NCBI GenBank assembly: GCA_004297625.1
Contig: SCTY01000010.1
Coordinates: 115,377-179,376, forward strand
Source: Betaproteobacteria bacterium
GTDB taxonomy: Bacteria > Pseudomonadota > Gammaproteobacteria > Burkholderiales > SG8-39
DNA: 64,000 bases
Reading direction: 5' to 3'
A model generated the notes under the pieces. That model was given only the letters and a program-made list of their open reading frames with translations, did not search any database and was not told where the DNA came from. The position numbers were made by a program, and so were the translations under genes. Below, piece after piece: positions 22,500 to 30,595 of this stretch; within the stretch, counting starts at the first letter, position 1, and each line of letters begins with the position of its first letter.

Positions 22500-24370
22500 C
22501 CACCTACCGCGAATTTCACAAGCGCTCGATCGAGGACCGCGAGGGTTTCTGGGGCGAGGAAGCGAAGCTCGTGCACTGGCACAAGCCTTTCCAGCGCGTG
22601 CTCGATTACTCGAGGCCGCCGTTCGCGCGCTGGTTCGTCGGCGGCGAGACCAACCTCTGCTACAACGCGATCGACCGGCACTTGGCGGCGCGCGGCGACC
22701 AGAAGGCGCTGATCTGGATCTCGACCGAGGTCGATCAGAGCAAGAGCTTCACCTTCAGAGAGCTTTTCTTCGAGGTGAACCGGGTCGCCGCGATGATGGC
22801 CTCGCTCGGCGTCAAGCGCGGCGACCGCGTCGTCATCTACATGCCGATGATCCCGGAGGCTGCGTTCGCGATCCTCGCCTGCGCGCGCATCGGCGCGATC
22901 CACTCGGTGGTGTTCGGCGGCTTTGCCGCCGCGAGCCTCGCTGCGCGCATCGACGACGCCCGGCCGGCGCTGATGATCACCGCCGACGGCGGCAGCCGGA
23001 TGGGCAAGGTGGTGACCTATAAGTCGCTTGTCGACGAATCGCTCACGATCGCCAGGCACCCGCCGAAGAAGGTGCTGATTTTCAGGCGCGGCCTCGACCC
23101 GAAAATGCCCGTCGTGCCGCAGCGCGACGTCGATTGGAGCTCGATTCAGGACAACTTCAAGAACGTGGAAGTGCCGTGCGCGTGGCTCGAGTCCAACGAG
23201 CCTTCGTACATCCTTTACACCTCCGGCACCACCGGAAAGCCGAAAGGCGTGCAGCGCGACGTCGGCGGCCACGCGGTCGCGCTCGCCTCGTCGATGAAGC
23301 GCATCTTCTGCGGCGAGGCGGGGGAGACGATGTTCACCACCTCGGACATCGGCTGGGTGGTGGGGCACTCGTACATCATCTACGGCCCGCTCATCGCCGG
23401 CATGACCAGCGTCCTGTACGAGGGCGTGCCGATCCGCCCCGACGCCGGCATCTGGTGGAAGATCGTGCAGGAGCAGAAGGTGGCGGTGATGTTCTCCGCG
23501 CCGACCGCGGTCCGGGTGCTGAAGAAGCACGACCCGGCGTATCTGAAGAAATACGACCTGTCCACTCTCAAGCATCTGTTCCTCGCCGGCGAGCCGCTCG
23601 ACGAGCCGACGCACGTGTGGATCACCGAGGCGCTCGGCCGGCCGGTGATCGACCATTACTGGCAGACCGAGACCGGCTGGCCGCTGCTCTCGTCGATTCC
23701 CGGCGTCGAGAACACGCCGCTCAAGATGGGCTCGCCGAGCTTCCCGGTCTACGGCTACGACGTGCGCCTGCTGCACGAGGCGACCGGAAAGCCGGTGCCC
23801 GACGGCGAAAAGGGCGTGGTGACGATCGCGCCGCCGCTGCCGCCGGGCTGCATGTCGACCGTGTGGGGCGACGACCAGCGCTTCGTGGACACCTATTTCA
23901 AGGACTTCAAGAACCAGCTCATCTACACCACCTTCGACTGGGGCATCCGCGACAGGGACGGCTACTACTTCATCCTCGGACGCACCGATGATGTGATCAA
24001 CGTCGCCGGGCACCGCCTCGGCACGCGCGAGATCGAGGAAGCGGTGAGCGCGCATCCCAACGTCGCCGAGTGCGCGGTGGTCGGCGTCTCCGATCCGCTC
24101 AAGGGCCAGATGCCGCTCGCCTTCGCTGTGCTGAAGGACTCGTCGAAGCACACCTCTGCCGAGGAGGTGATGCAAACGGTAGACAAGCAGCTCGGGGCGA
24201 TTGCCCGCCCGCGAGCCGTGCACTTCGTTACGCTTCTTCCGAAAACCCGCTCGGGAAAGACGCTGCGGCGTTCGATCCAGGCCCTTGCCGAAGGCCGCGA
24301 TCCGGGCGATCTCACCACCATCGAGGATCCCGGCGCCCTCGAGCAGATAAGACAGGCTCTGCACTCATGA
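22496..24370 (+). CDS. prpE: Propionyl-CoA synthetase
   Basis: PrpE activates propionate with ATP and CoA. The 624-residue protein is an acyl-adenylate-forming enzyme with IYMPMIPEAAFAILACARIG, the P-loop YTSGTTGKPKGV (residues 241-252), GWVVGHSYIIYGPL, and the acetylatable Lys588 in PKTRSGKTLRR. The N-terminal YREFHKRSIEDREGFWG and HYWQTETGWPL fit propionate rather than acetate enzymes. It is coupled to the AcuI-like gene upstream and the GlcG/HbpS gene downstream. It supplies substrate for the prpBCD operon at 4.9-8.6 kb. Confidence 0.93.
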   Translation: MTTYREFHKRSIEDREGFWGEEAKLVHWHKPFQRVLDYSRPPFARWFVGGETNLCYNAIDRHLAARGDQKALIWISTEVDQSKSFTFRELFFEVNRVAAMMASLGVKRGDRVVIYMPMIPEAAFAILACARIGAIHSVVFGGFAAASLAARIDDARPALMITADGGSRMGKVVTYKSLVDESLTIARHPPKKVLIFRRGLDPKMPVVPQRDVDWSSIQDNFKNVEVPCAWLESNEPSYILYTSGTTGKPKGVQRDVGGHAVALASSMKRIFCGEAGETMFTTSDIGWVVGHSYIIYGPLIAGMTSVLYEGVPIRPDAGIWWKIVQEQKVAVMFSAPTAVRVLKKHDPAYLKKYDLSTLKHLFLAGEPLDEPTHVWITEALGRPVIDHYWQTETGWPLLSSIPGVENTPLKMGSPSFPVYGYDVRLLHEATGKPVPDGEKGVVTIAPPLPPGCMSTVWGDDQRFVDTYFKDFKNQLIYTTFDWGIRDRDGYYFILGRTDDVINVAGHRLGTREIEEAVSAHPNVAECAVVGVSDPLKGQMPLAFAVLKDSSKHTSAEEVMQTVDKQLGAIARPRAVHFVTLLPKTRSGKTLRRSIQALAEGRDPGDLTTIEDPGALEQIRQALHS

Positions 24371-24771
24371 AGATGCGTCCCATGCTGACGCTGGAGGACT
24401 GCAAGAAGATCTCCGGCGCGGCAGAAGCCGAAGCGAAAAAAAACAGCTGGAACGTCTGCATCGCCATACTCGACGACGGCGGCCACCTGCTGCACCTCAT
24501 CCGCATGGACGGCGCCACGCCGGCCAACTCGCGCATCGCGATCGAGAAGGGTCGCACCGCGGCCGAATCGCGCCGCTCCACCGGCAACTGGGAGGAGCGC
24601 ATCAAGGCCGGGCGCAACTCGATTCTCAGGATGCCGGGCATCACCCCGATCCAGGGCGGGCTGCCGATCGTCGTGGAGGGCCAGTGCGTCGGCGGCGTCG
24701 GCGTCTCGGGCGTTCAGTCGCACGAGGACGAGCAGATCGCCAAGGCCGGAATCGCCGCGCTCGGCGCCTGA
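24367..24771 (+). CDS. GlcG/HbpS family protein
   Basis: The 134-residue protein starts MKMRPMLTLEDCKKISGAAE and contains VCIAILDDGGHLLHLIRMDGA, SRRSTGNWEE and GLPIVVEGQCVGGVGVSG, matching the GlcG/HbpS family (PF03928). Members bind heme or small ligands or accompany catabolic operons, and many have no proven function. The ATG overlaps the prpE stop as ATGA, so it belongs to the acuI-prpE operon. No signal peptide is seen. A hairpin repeat follows its stop codon after about ten bases. Confidence 0.85.
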   Translation: MKMRPMLTLEDCKKISGAAEAEAKKNSWNVCIAILDDGGHLLHLIRMDGATPANSRIAIEKGRTAAESRRSTGNWEERIKAGRNSILRMPGITPIQGGLPIVVEGQCVGGVGVSGVQSHEDEQIAKAGIAALGA

Positions 24772-24779
24772 CGCCCTCG

Positions 24780-24824
24780 CCCCCTGTCAAGGGGGGAAGC
24801 GAGCCGCAGGCGAGCGGGGGGTTC
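24780..24824. repeat. GC-rich hairpin repeat, copy 2
   Basis: It reads ccccctgtcaagggggg, then gcgagccgcaggcgagc, then ggggggttc. It is in the same orientation as copy 1 at 4838 and opposite to copies 3 and 4, which lie on the other side of the DUF559 gene. Its end touches the stop codon of that gene. Confidence 0.8.
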
Positions 24825-25197
24825 AGGTTTTTTCGGAGGTGCGGGAGAAGTTCAGCGCTTCTTCGATGCGCTCGCACACGGCTTCGAATTGCTCCGCCAC
24901 TTCAGCGTTAGTGAAGCGGAGAACCCGAATGCCGTCTGACCCGAGTGCTTGCGTTCTCTTGGCGTCGTGGTGTTGCCCGTGATCACTGAAGTGGCTATCG
25001 CCATCCACCTCAATCACCAGGCGCTTTTGCGCGCAATAGAAGTCGACGATGTAGTTGCCGATCGGTTTCTGTCTCGTGAACTTCTCATGATGGCTGGACA
25101 GGAACTCGTACCAGAGCTTGCGTTCGGCCGGCGTTGGGTCGCGGCGCAAGAGGCGTGCGCGCGGCTTCAGCTCCCGACGGTACGAGGTGTGTCGCAT
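24823..25197 (-). CDS. DUF559 endonuclease-domain protein
   Basis: The 124-residue protein contains DPTPAERKLWYEFLSS, FTRQKPIGNYIVDFYC, KRLVIEVDGDSHF, DAKRTQALGSDGIRVLRFTN and a terminal helix, which is the DUF559 pattern. The family has a PD-(D/E)XK/Vsr-like fold; the catalytic residues would be D in IVDFYC and E/D in LVIEVDG. The start at MRHTSYRREL fits the family; an upstream in-frame start (25254) would run into the repeat side. The gene is bracketed by inverted copies of the hairpin repeat, one touching its stop codon and two ahead of its start. The substrate is unknown. Confidence 0.85.
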   Translation of the reverse strand: MRHTSYRRELKPRARLLRRDPTPAERKLWYEFLSSHHEKFTRQKPIGNYIVDFYCAQKRLVIEVDGDSHFSDHGQHHDAKRTQALGSDGIRVLRFTNAEVAEQFEAVCERIEEALNFSRTSEKT

Positions 25198-25250
25198 ATA
25201 GGTACAACGGGGAATCAGCAATTTGGTGCACGAGCGGCTCAACGCAAGAA

Positions 25251-25297
25251 GCAACCCCCCGCTCGCCTGCGGCTCGCGACCCCCTTCACAGGGGGTC
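25251..25297. repeat. GC-rich hairpin repeat, copy 3
   Basis: It reads gcaacccccc, gctcgcctgcggctcgcgac, ccccttcacagggggtc, the reverse orientation of copies 1 and 2. It is followed 56 bases later by an identical 47-base copy (25307-25353), so copies 3 and 4 form a short tandem array upstream of the DUF559 gene. Confidence 0.85.
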
Positions 25298-25306
25298 GGG
25301 CAGAAA

Positions 25307-25353
25307 GCAACCCCCCGCTCGCCTGCGGCTCGCGACCCCCTTCACAGGGGGTC
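25307..25353. repeat. GC-rich hairpin repeat, copy 4
   Basis: It is identical to copy 3 over 47 bases with a 9-base spacer between the two. Its last bases cover the stop codon of the downstream minus-strand binding-protein gene, so the repeat probably inserted or expanded right at that gene's end and may serve as its transcription end. Confidence 0.85.
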
Positions 25354-26320
25354 AATCTTCGCCGGTCGCTTTGAGATAGTCGGTCAGGCCGGTGCTGATG
25401 TTGGGGGCGAAGAGCTCTTCCACGCGCATCGGCCGCCTGGAGAGCTTCTGCTCGTCGAGATAGCGCACCAGCGCTTCCAGCGTCGGCCGGCTGCCTTCGA
25501 CGGAGTAGTCCCAGATTACGTCACGGCTTTTTTCGAACTCGTCGATGACCCAGGGAAGGGTGACGGGAAGCGCGTCGGTGTCGTAGAGCGAGTGCCGCGC
25601 TAGGTCGCGCGCCTTGCAGAACGCCTTGTACAGGCTTACGGCAAGCCACGGATGCTGCTCGTACACGGTGCGCTTCAGCGCGAGCGTATGCATGATCGGG
25701 AAGATGCGCGTGCGGCGGTAGTAATCCGCTTCCACCGTGCGGAAGTCGCGGAACAGGCGCCGAACTCCGTTGCCCAGCTTCCGCGGCAGCATCACCGACA
25801 CTAAAGCGTCGATTTCTCCCTGCTCGAGCATCCCCTCGAGCGTCTTTTCGCCCGAGAGAACTTCGAGCCGTATGCCTTCGGGAGGCTGGATTTTCCGGAT
25901 CGGCCTGCCGACAACCCACGTAACGTCCTCGGGCCGCACGCCGTACTCGTGCTGAAGGAAGCCGCGCACCCAGACCGCGGCGGTCATCTGGTAGTCGCCG
26001 ACGCCGACGCGCTTGCCTTTCAATTGCTCCGGTTTTTCGATCGGCGAGCCCTCGCGCAGGTAAACCGCGTTGTGGCGAAAGACGCGCGACGGAAACACGG
26101 GAATCGCGATGAAGCGCTCGTCGCCCTCGGAGCGCAGGATGGTGTAGGAGGAGAGCGACATCTCGGAAGCGTCGAACTCGAGGTTGTTGAGCTGCCGCCA
26201 GAACGTCTCGCCGGGCTTGAGCGCGAGGTAGTTCAGCTTCTCGACGCCTTCGGGCCGCACGCGGCCGTCGATGAGCGCCTGGGTGCGATCGTAGCGGCCG
26301 CAGGCCAAAGTGAGCTGCAT
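25352..26320 (-). CDS. Binding-protein-like protein of the 4,5-dihydroxyphthalate decarboxylase family
   Basis: The 322-residue protein begins MQLTLACGRYDRTQALIDG and contains EGVEKLNYLALKPGETFWRQ, FDASEMSLSSYTI, and LKGKRVGVGDYQMTAAVWVRG. That is the pattern of a family annotated either as 4,5-dihydroxyphthalate decarboxylase (Pht5) or as NMT1-like ABC substrate-binding proteins. There is no signal peptide, which favours a cytoplasmic enzyme. The start at 26320 is the conserved one; an ATG eight codons upstream is possible. It is divergent from an FAD monooxygenase with only 22 bp between, consistent with a joint role in aromatic breakdown. Its stop lies in repeat copy 4. Confidence 0.75.
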   Translation of the reverse strand: MQLTLACGRYDRTQALIDGRVRPEGVEKLNYLALKPGETFWRQLNNLEFDASEMSLSSYTILRSEGDERFIAIPVFPSRVFRHNAVYLREGSPIEKPEQLKGKRVGVGDYQMTAAVWVRGFLQHEYGVRPEDVTWVVGRPIRKIQPPEGIRLEVLSGEKTLEGMLEQGEIDALVSVMLPRKLGNGVRRLFRDFRTVEADYYRRTRIFPIMHTLALKRTVYEQHPWLAVSLYKAFCKARDLARHSLYDTDALPVTLPWVIDEFEKSRDVIWDYSVEGSRPTLEALVRYLDEQKLSRRPMRVEELFAPNISTGLTDYLKATGED

Positions 26321-26342
26321 GCGATCAAGTATATTTAAAAGC

Positions 26343-27542
26343 ATGGGCGGGCAGACCCGTGTTTTGATCGCCGGCGGCGGCCTGGGCGGATTGACCGCGG
26401 CGCTCGCGCTGCTGCGCGCGGGCTGCGACGTCGAGGTCTACGAGCAGGCTGCCGGGCTGAAGGAAGTCGGCGCCGGAATACAACTCAGCGCCAACGGTAC
26501 GCGTGCGTTGTATGCGCTCGGTGTCGGCGAAGAGCTCAAGGAGAGGTCCTGCGAGGCCGAGAGCAAGGAAATCCGCATCTGGAACACCGGGGAGACGTGG
26601 AAGCTCTTCGACCTCGGAAGCGTTTCGATCGAGCGCTACGGTTACCCGTACCTCACGGTTTACCGCCCCGATTTGCTGGCGGTGCTCGCCGACGCGGTGC
26701 GGCGCGAGAAGCCCGACGCCATTCATCTCGGCGCCAAGTGCACCGGGTTCGCACAAAATGCTTCACAAGTCTCGTTGAGCCTCGAGGACGGCAAAACCAT
26801 CGCAGGCGACGCGCTGATCGGCGCGGACGGCGTGCACTCGCGCATTCGCCAGGGGCTTTTCGGGCCCGACACGCCGCAGTTCACCGGCATCATCGCCTGG
26901 CGCGGGATCGTGCCGATGGAAAAGCTGCCGCGCCACATGGCGCGCAGGGTCGGAACCAACTGGGTGGGGCCGGGCGGCCACGTCATCCGCTATCCGCTGC
27001 GCTCGGGCAAGCTCATGAACTTCGTCGGCGCGCTCGAGCGCGCGGACTGGCAGGTGGAGTCCTGGAGCGCGCGCGGCACCCACGAGGAGCTCAGCGCCGA
27101 CTTCAAGGGATGGCACGACGACGTGCATGCGCTGATCCGCAATATCCCGACGCCGTATAAATGGGCGCTGATGGTGCGCGCGCCGATGGGGCGCTGGACG
27201 GTGGGCCGCGTCACGCTGCTCGGCGACGCCTGCCATTCGATGGTGCCTTTCCTCGCGCAAGGCGCCGTGATGGCCATCGAAGACGGATACATTCTGGGCC
27301 GGTGCCTTGCCGAGCTGAGCGGTGACATCGCGGAAAAGCTTCTTCGCTACGAGAACGCGCGGCGCGAGCGCACGCGGCTCGCGGTCGAGGGCTCGGCCGG
27401 CAACATCGACCGCTTCCATAACCGCGCGCTCGCCGATCCGGAGACGGCGCGCGAATACGTGGACCGCGAATGGGCCGGGCAGCGGGTGGCGGAGCGTTAC
27501 GAGTGGCTCTTCCGCTACGACGTGACGACAACGCGGATTTGA
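26343..27542 (+). CDS. FAD-dependent aromatic monooxygenase (salicylate hydroxylase-like)
   Basis: This group A flavin monooxygenase of 399 residues has the FAD motif VLIAGGGLGGLTAALALL, GAGIQLSANGTRAL, the DG motif GADGVHSRIRQ, and the GD motif GDACHSMVPFLAQGA. GIQLSANGTRAL and the overall length point to salicylate 1-hydroxylase or 3-hydroxybenzoate 6-hydroxylase relatives. The start at 26343 follows from the conserved N terminus; upstream in-frame starts overlap the divergent gene. The substrate cannot be read from sequence alone. Confidence 0.88.
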   Translation: MGGQTRVLIAGGGLGGLTAALALLRAGCDVEVYEQAAGLKEVGAGIQLSANGTRALYALGVGEELKERSCEAESKEIRIWNTGETWKLFDLGSVSIERYGYPYLTVYRPDLLAVLADAVRREKPDAIHLGAKCTGFAQNASQVSLSLEDGKTIAGDALIGADGVHSRIRQGLFGPDTPQFTGIIAWRGIVPMEKLPRHMARRVGTNWVGPGGHVIRYPLRSGKLMNFVGALERADWQVESWSARGTHEELSADFKGWHDDVHALIRNIPTPYKWALMVRAPMGRWTVGRVTLLGDACHSMVPFLAQGAVMAIEDGYILGRCLAELSGDIAEKLLRYENARRERTRLAVEGSAGNIDRFHNRALADPETAREYVDREWAGQRVAERYEWLFRYDVTTTRI

Positions 27543-27678
27543 GCCACGCGGGGCATCCTCCCAACCACGCGGTAAGGCCGGCGATGAGGGCTGGATTCCA
27601 CAGTCCAAGTCCCTGCGGCATGGATTTGGGTTTTTGATCGACGGCGCAGGCGCATAATCCGCCGCACAAGGAGGAGCC

Positions 27679-28125
27679 ATGAGCACAAACCTGAACGCGT
27701 CGACCACGCCGTACACGCCGGCGGCCAACCCGGCTATCAATCAGACGTTGCTGCTTGTCGGGCGCGTCCTGATCGGCTTGCTGTTCCTGATATTCGGGGT
27801 CCGCTCCATCATGTACTTCGCCGGCAGCGTCGGCTACTTCACGAAGCTCGGATTCCCCTCTCCCGAAGCGATGGTCGTGCTGGCGATCGTCATCCAGCTC
27901 GCCGCCGGCATCGCGCTCTTCGTCGGATGGAAGACCCGCTGGGCGGCGTGGCTCCTGGTGGCGTACGTCGTGATCGCCACGCTCATGGCGCATCGCTACT
28001 GGGAATACGACGCCACGCAGTACGTCCCGCAGATGACGAACTTCTTCAAGAACGTGGCGATCATCGGGGGGCTGCTTTACAGCGCGGTGATGGGCCCCGG
28101 GCGGTACTCGGTCGACAAGAGTTGA
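27679..28125 (+). CDS. DoxX family membrane protein
   Basis: The 148-residue protein has four hydrophobic segments with VGRVLIGLLFLIFGVRSIMY, YFTKLGFPSPEAMVVLAIVIQ and VGWKTRWAAWLLVAYVVIATLMAHRYW, the DoxX pattern. AAGGAGGAG precedes the ATG. Family members are inner-membrane proteins, sometimes tied to thiosulfate oxidation or oxidative stress; no specific role can be given here. It marks the left border of the lower-GC island: the opposite-strand gene that follows runs into its 3' end. Confidence 0.88.
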   Translation: MSTNLNASTTPYTPAANPAINQTLLLVGRVLIGLLFLIFGVRSIMYFAGSVGYFTKLGFPSPEAMVVLAIVIQLAAGIALFVGWKTRWAAWLLVAYVVIATLMAHRYWEYDATQYVPQMTNFFKNVAIIGGLLYSAVMGPGRYSVDKS

Positions 28126-28716
28126 CCAGCCGCGGCGACGCAGCGGCGAGTTCCGCGTTGGGCGGGTAAGGGGGAAGCGTCTCATACACTCTTGGACGAG
28201 TTTGTCCAGCAACAGGTAATAGCGCTCGCATGCTTCCACAGCGTGCTCGCCAGCAAACTCAGGGAGTTCATGTAGCGCTTCCTTCAGTCGCCCTACGCCA
28301 ATCTTTATCCCATCTTTAACGATCCAGAACTCCTCGTTCCTAGCGTCCACCGGCACAAGCCGCACGTTCTTTGCCCCCGCGAGTGCCTGCGCTTCCGCGG
28401 CTGTCATGCTGGGGGAATAAAGCGTGGCAGTTGTTCGGGTGGTAATAGGCGCAGTTTTTTGCGATCGATTACGGAGATCTGCGGTCTTACGGAGGAAGTC
28501 GCGCATTTTTGGATCCGGCTTCATTGATTCATACCATTCAAGCCAACCGGCCCTCTTACCGAACTCCGCTCGCGTTACCCACGTCACGCTCCGCGCCGCA
28601 GATATGAAGGCGCTAAGGTAAAAGTCAAAGTCAGGCACATTTCGCCAGTTCTCATTTGCCCTTTCCAGGAAAAACGCTGCCTCCGCCAACTTTAGATGTG
28701 TTCGACATGGGTACAT
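28126..28716 (-). pseudogene. Hypothetical protein, 3' end lost at the island border
   Basis: The frame starts MYPCRTHLKLAEAAFFLER and continues with DFDFYLSAFISAARSVTWV, GWLEWYESMKPDPKMRDFL and ACERYYLLLDKLVQECMRR. It looks like a real, compact, helical protein of about 185-190 residues. After that the frame has no stop codon before it becomes the antisense of DoxX, and stays open to about 27211. So the original stop, and perhaps some last residues, appear to be lost at a junction near 28130-28180. I do not recognise the family with certainty. It may still be expressed with a foreign tail. Confidence 0.55.
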
Positions 28717-28855
28717 AGCCGAAACGCTACGCTTAAATGGAACGAGGGCCAATCGCGTCCACTTACTACAGCAGGTCGCTGCTGACGCGCATTGCGCGCC
28801 GATCTTAGGGGACCGCGCGCTGTAAGGCTCGCGCCATGCGTATTTTCGTAAAGCA

Positions 28856-29743
28856 CTAACGGAAATGACCTCGATATGCTTGATACAGTCTGTTGAGGTC
28901 ATCGCCATCAATAATGCCGAAGTAAACGGAATTACCGTTCAAGCTCCTACCAAGTGCATAAGCCTTCATCTGCTCGTAGATGCTTTCGTCGATTTTGCTG
29001 TGATAGACGACAAAGAACGCTTCGGCTGCGCTCAGGAACAGTCTCCCGATCTGATCCCCGTTAGAGCCCATCTTCTTCGGCGTGAGAGTGCCTTGAGTTG
29101 CGCGACCCTTCAGGGCGAACGCGGCCGCTATTCGACGTGAGCCTACGCGAAACTTATTGGTGAAGAGGTCGTTTCTCTCCCCGCCCCAATCTTTGAAGTC
29201 ATGCGACTCGCCGATAATTCGCTTCAGCGCAGTCTTTATGTCTTTCTCCGGCATGTTGTGCAGCCTCATCCCAGCGATGGGATGCTTTACGCGTTTTACG
29301 AGACTGAACGACGCTACGTCATCGATTGTTACTGCTTTGGGTTTCGCTGTGGCCGCGCGCACTCTCACCGTGACTGAAGTCTTGTGCGTTGTGTGCGGAC
29401 GTTGCTTCGTCGGGTATTTCTTTGCCGAACTCGGCTTTGCGACGATGCTTAGGATGCGATCTCTGTGGTGGGAGAGGGTGGCATCTTTTTTATACGCAGT
29501 CTCACCGTCGACCTTGTCCTTGGCGACGATGTGATTGCCGGCGAGCTTTCCGGCTTCCTGGAGCACGCGCAGGTTCGACAGTTTGGTGGCGCGTGCGATT
29601 TCGCTTACCGTTTTGAAGCGCGCCTTTCCGCGGTAAATCTCCAGGAAAACCTTTAGGCGAGCTTTCGACCGGCCGACTACCCCGGCCGCGAAGAGGATGG
29701 TTTCGTTAGGGTTGGCGCGAAAGTCGGAGACGTCGAGCGCCAT
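28856..29743 (-). CDS. Putative nuclease with N-terminal winged-helix region
   Basis: The 295-residue protein has three parts. Residues about 25-75 look like a winged helix-turn-helix (KTVSEIARATKLSNLRVLQE). Residues about 100-150 are a basic linker. Residues about 160-290 form a domain with DWGGERNDLFTNKFRVGSRR, AAAFALKGRATQGTLTPKKM, NGDQIGRLF and VYFGIIDGDDLNRLY. The D/E ... FALKG arrangement (E189/D192 and K212) resembles a PD-(D/E)XK nuclease core; this is inference. It lies four bases after a tiny HTH gene and is last in a four-gene operon. A DNA-cleaving effector is my best guess; a transcription factor is possible. Confidence 0.6.
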   Translation of the reverse strand: MALDVSDFRANPNETILFAAGVVGRSKARLKVFLEIYRGKARFKTVSEIARATKLSNLRVLQEAGKLAGNHIVAKDKVDGETAYKKDATLSHHRDRILSIVAKPSSAKKYPTKQRPHTTHKTSVTVRVRAATAKPKAVTIDDVASFSLVKRVKHPIAGMRLHNMPEKDIKTALKRIIGESHDFKDWGGERNDLFTNKFRVGSRRIAAAFALKGRATQGTLTPKKMGSNGDQIGRLFLSAAEAFFVVYHSKIDESIYEQMKAYALGRSLNGNSVYFGIIDGDDLNRLYQAYRGHFR

Positions 29744-29747
29744 GCAG

Positions 29748-29942
29748 CTACTTCGCTTCCCTTAGGTTGAGGGACTTTGAGATGTTCACGACGCGCCATT
29801 TGTTGATCTTGAGCGCCTTGCGAACATCGTCCACTTTGGCGCCAGCGACCAAGGCTTGAAGGATGAAAAGGTCCTGCGTGATCCGGATTAGCGTATCGAG
29901 CCTGTCGGTGATCGAATCGCTTGCATTTTTCTGCTTCGCCAA
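29748..29942 (-). CDS. Tiny HTH-like protein, third of three paralogs
   Basis: The 64-residue protein reads MAKQKNASDSITDRLDTLIR, then ITQDLFILQALVAGAKVDDV, then RKALKINKWRVVNISKSLN. It shares the plan of the two genes upstream: a leucine-rich first helix, a Gly turn, then an HTH-like V..ALKINKWRV segment. It follows the second paralog with a 12-bp gap and precedes the putative nuclease with a 4-bp gap. No known family is recognised; it resembles the DNA-binding part of sigma-70 region 4-like folds in length and layout only. Confidence 0.6.
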   Translation of the reverse strand: MAKQKNASDSITDRLDTLIRITQDLFILQALVAGAKVDDVRKALKINKWRVVNISKSLNLREAK

Positions 29943-29954
29943 GTTTCCCTCCCG

Positions 29955-30152
29955 CTAATTCGGCACTTCTTGCTTAATAGTGCGGCTTACGCCCTTGAGC
30001 ATCGCGTTTACGGTGTTCATCGAGATACCGAGGCGCTTCCGAATCTGATCCTGCGACAGGCCACCGCGCCATAGCTCGATAACAAGCAAATGCCGAAGGA
30101 GATCCAGCGTCTGTGCTTCAGCCGTGATTGATTTCCCTGTCGCTTTCGCCAT
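29955..30152 (-). CDS. Tiny HTH-like protein, second of three paralogs
   Basis: The 65-residue protein contains LLRHLLVIELWRGGLSQDQI followed by RKRLGISMNTVNAMLKGVSR, a clear helix-turn-helix (SQDQIRKRLGISMNTVNAML). It overlaps the first paralog's end by 35 bp, so the genes are coupled. The shared string LL..LLVI.L...G.....I...LG....V...LKG links it to the first paralog. Confidence 0.65.
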   Translation of the reverse strand: MAKATGKSITAEAQTLDLLRHLLVIELWRGGLSQDQIRKRLGISMNTVNAMLKGVSRTIKQEVPN

Positions 30153-30327
30153 TGTTTTTCCCCCGCTCAGGAATGCCCTTTAGTAGCCGATTTTCCCAAA
30201 GCTTCTGGCGCCCGACTACGCGTGCGATGAGGTCTCGCCTCGCTCCAAGCGCGTACAGCTGGATCACGAGCAGCTTTTCCAAAAGCTCGGTGTCCCTCTG
30301 ACCCGCTTCGTACTTCTTCCGCGGCAT
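30118..30327 (-). CDS. Tiny HTH-like protein, first of three paralogs
   Basis: The 69-residue protein contains ELLEKLLVIQLYALGARRDL, then IARVVGRQKLWENRLLKGIP, matching the second paralog in LLxxLLVIxL, the Gly turn and the xxLLKG end. It begins the operon that ends with the putative nuclease. About 270 bp separate it from the divergent nuclease-like gene at 30596, so the operon promoter should lie there. Confidence 0.65.
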   Translation of the reverse strand: MPRKKYEAGQRDTELLEKLLVIQLYALGARRDLIARVVGRQKLWENRLLKGIPERGKNNGESDREINHG

Positions 30328-30595
30328 GAGTGCGCCCGACTATTCCGATATCTATCGACTCATCCGGTCCGTCTTCTTGAAGCCGTGACCGTCAGATTAT
30401 GTCCCTCATGTGCACAACAGGATCCAGCCGTCGCAGTAGTACTGATGCGTTTTTCGGTGTGTTTTCCATGAACGGGCAAGTCCCTTACGAATCATGTGGT
30501 TGCGCATCACCGAGTCAACTACTGTATAACCGTACATGCAAAGTCCGCCCTGAGGGGGACGGGTTTGAGACGACGCAAATTGATGGAGCTTTTTC

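Noticed and set aside
25251..25353. Tandem repeats as a CRISPR array
   Set aside because: Only two copies, a 9-base spacer and internal GC hairpins; no cas gene nearby.
27601..27660. Possible promoter TTGATC ... CATAAT ahead of DoxX
   Set aside because: The spacer is 13 bases, too short for a sigma-70 promoter.
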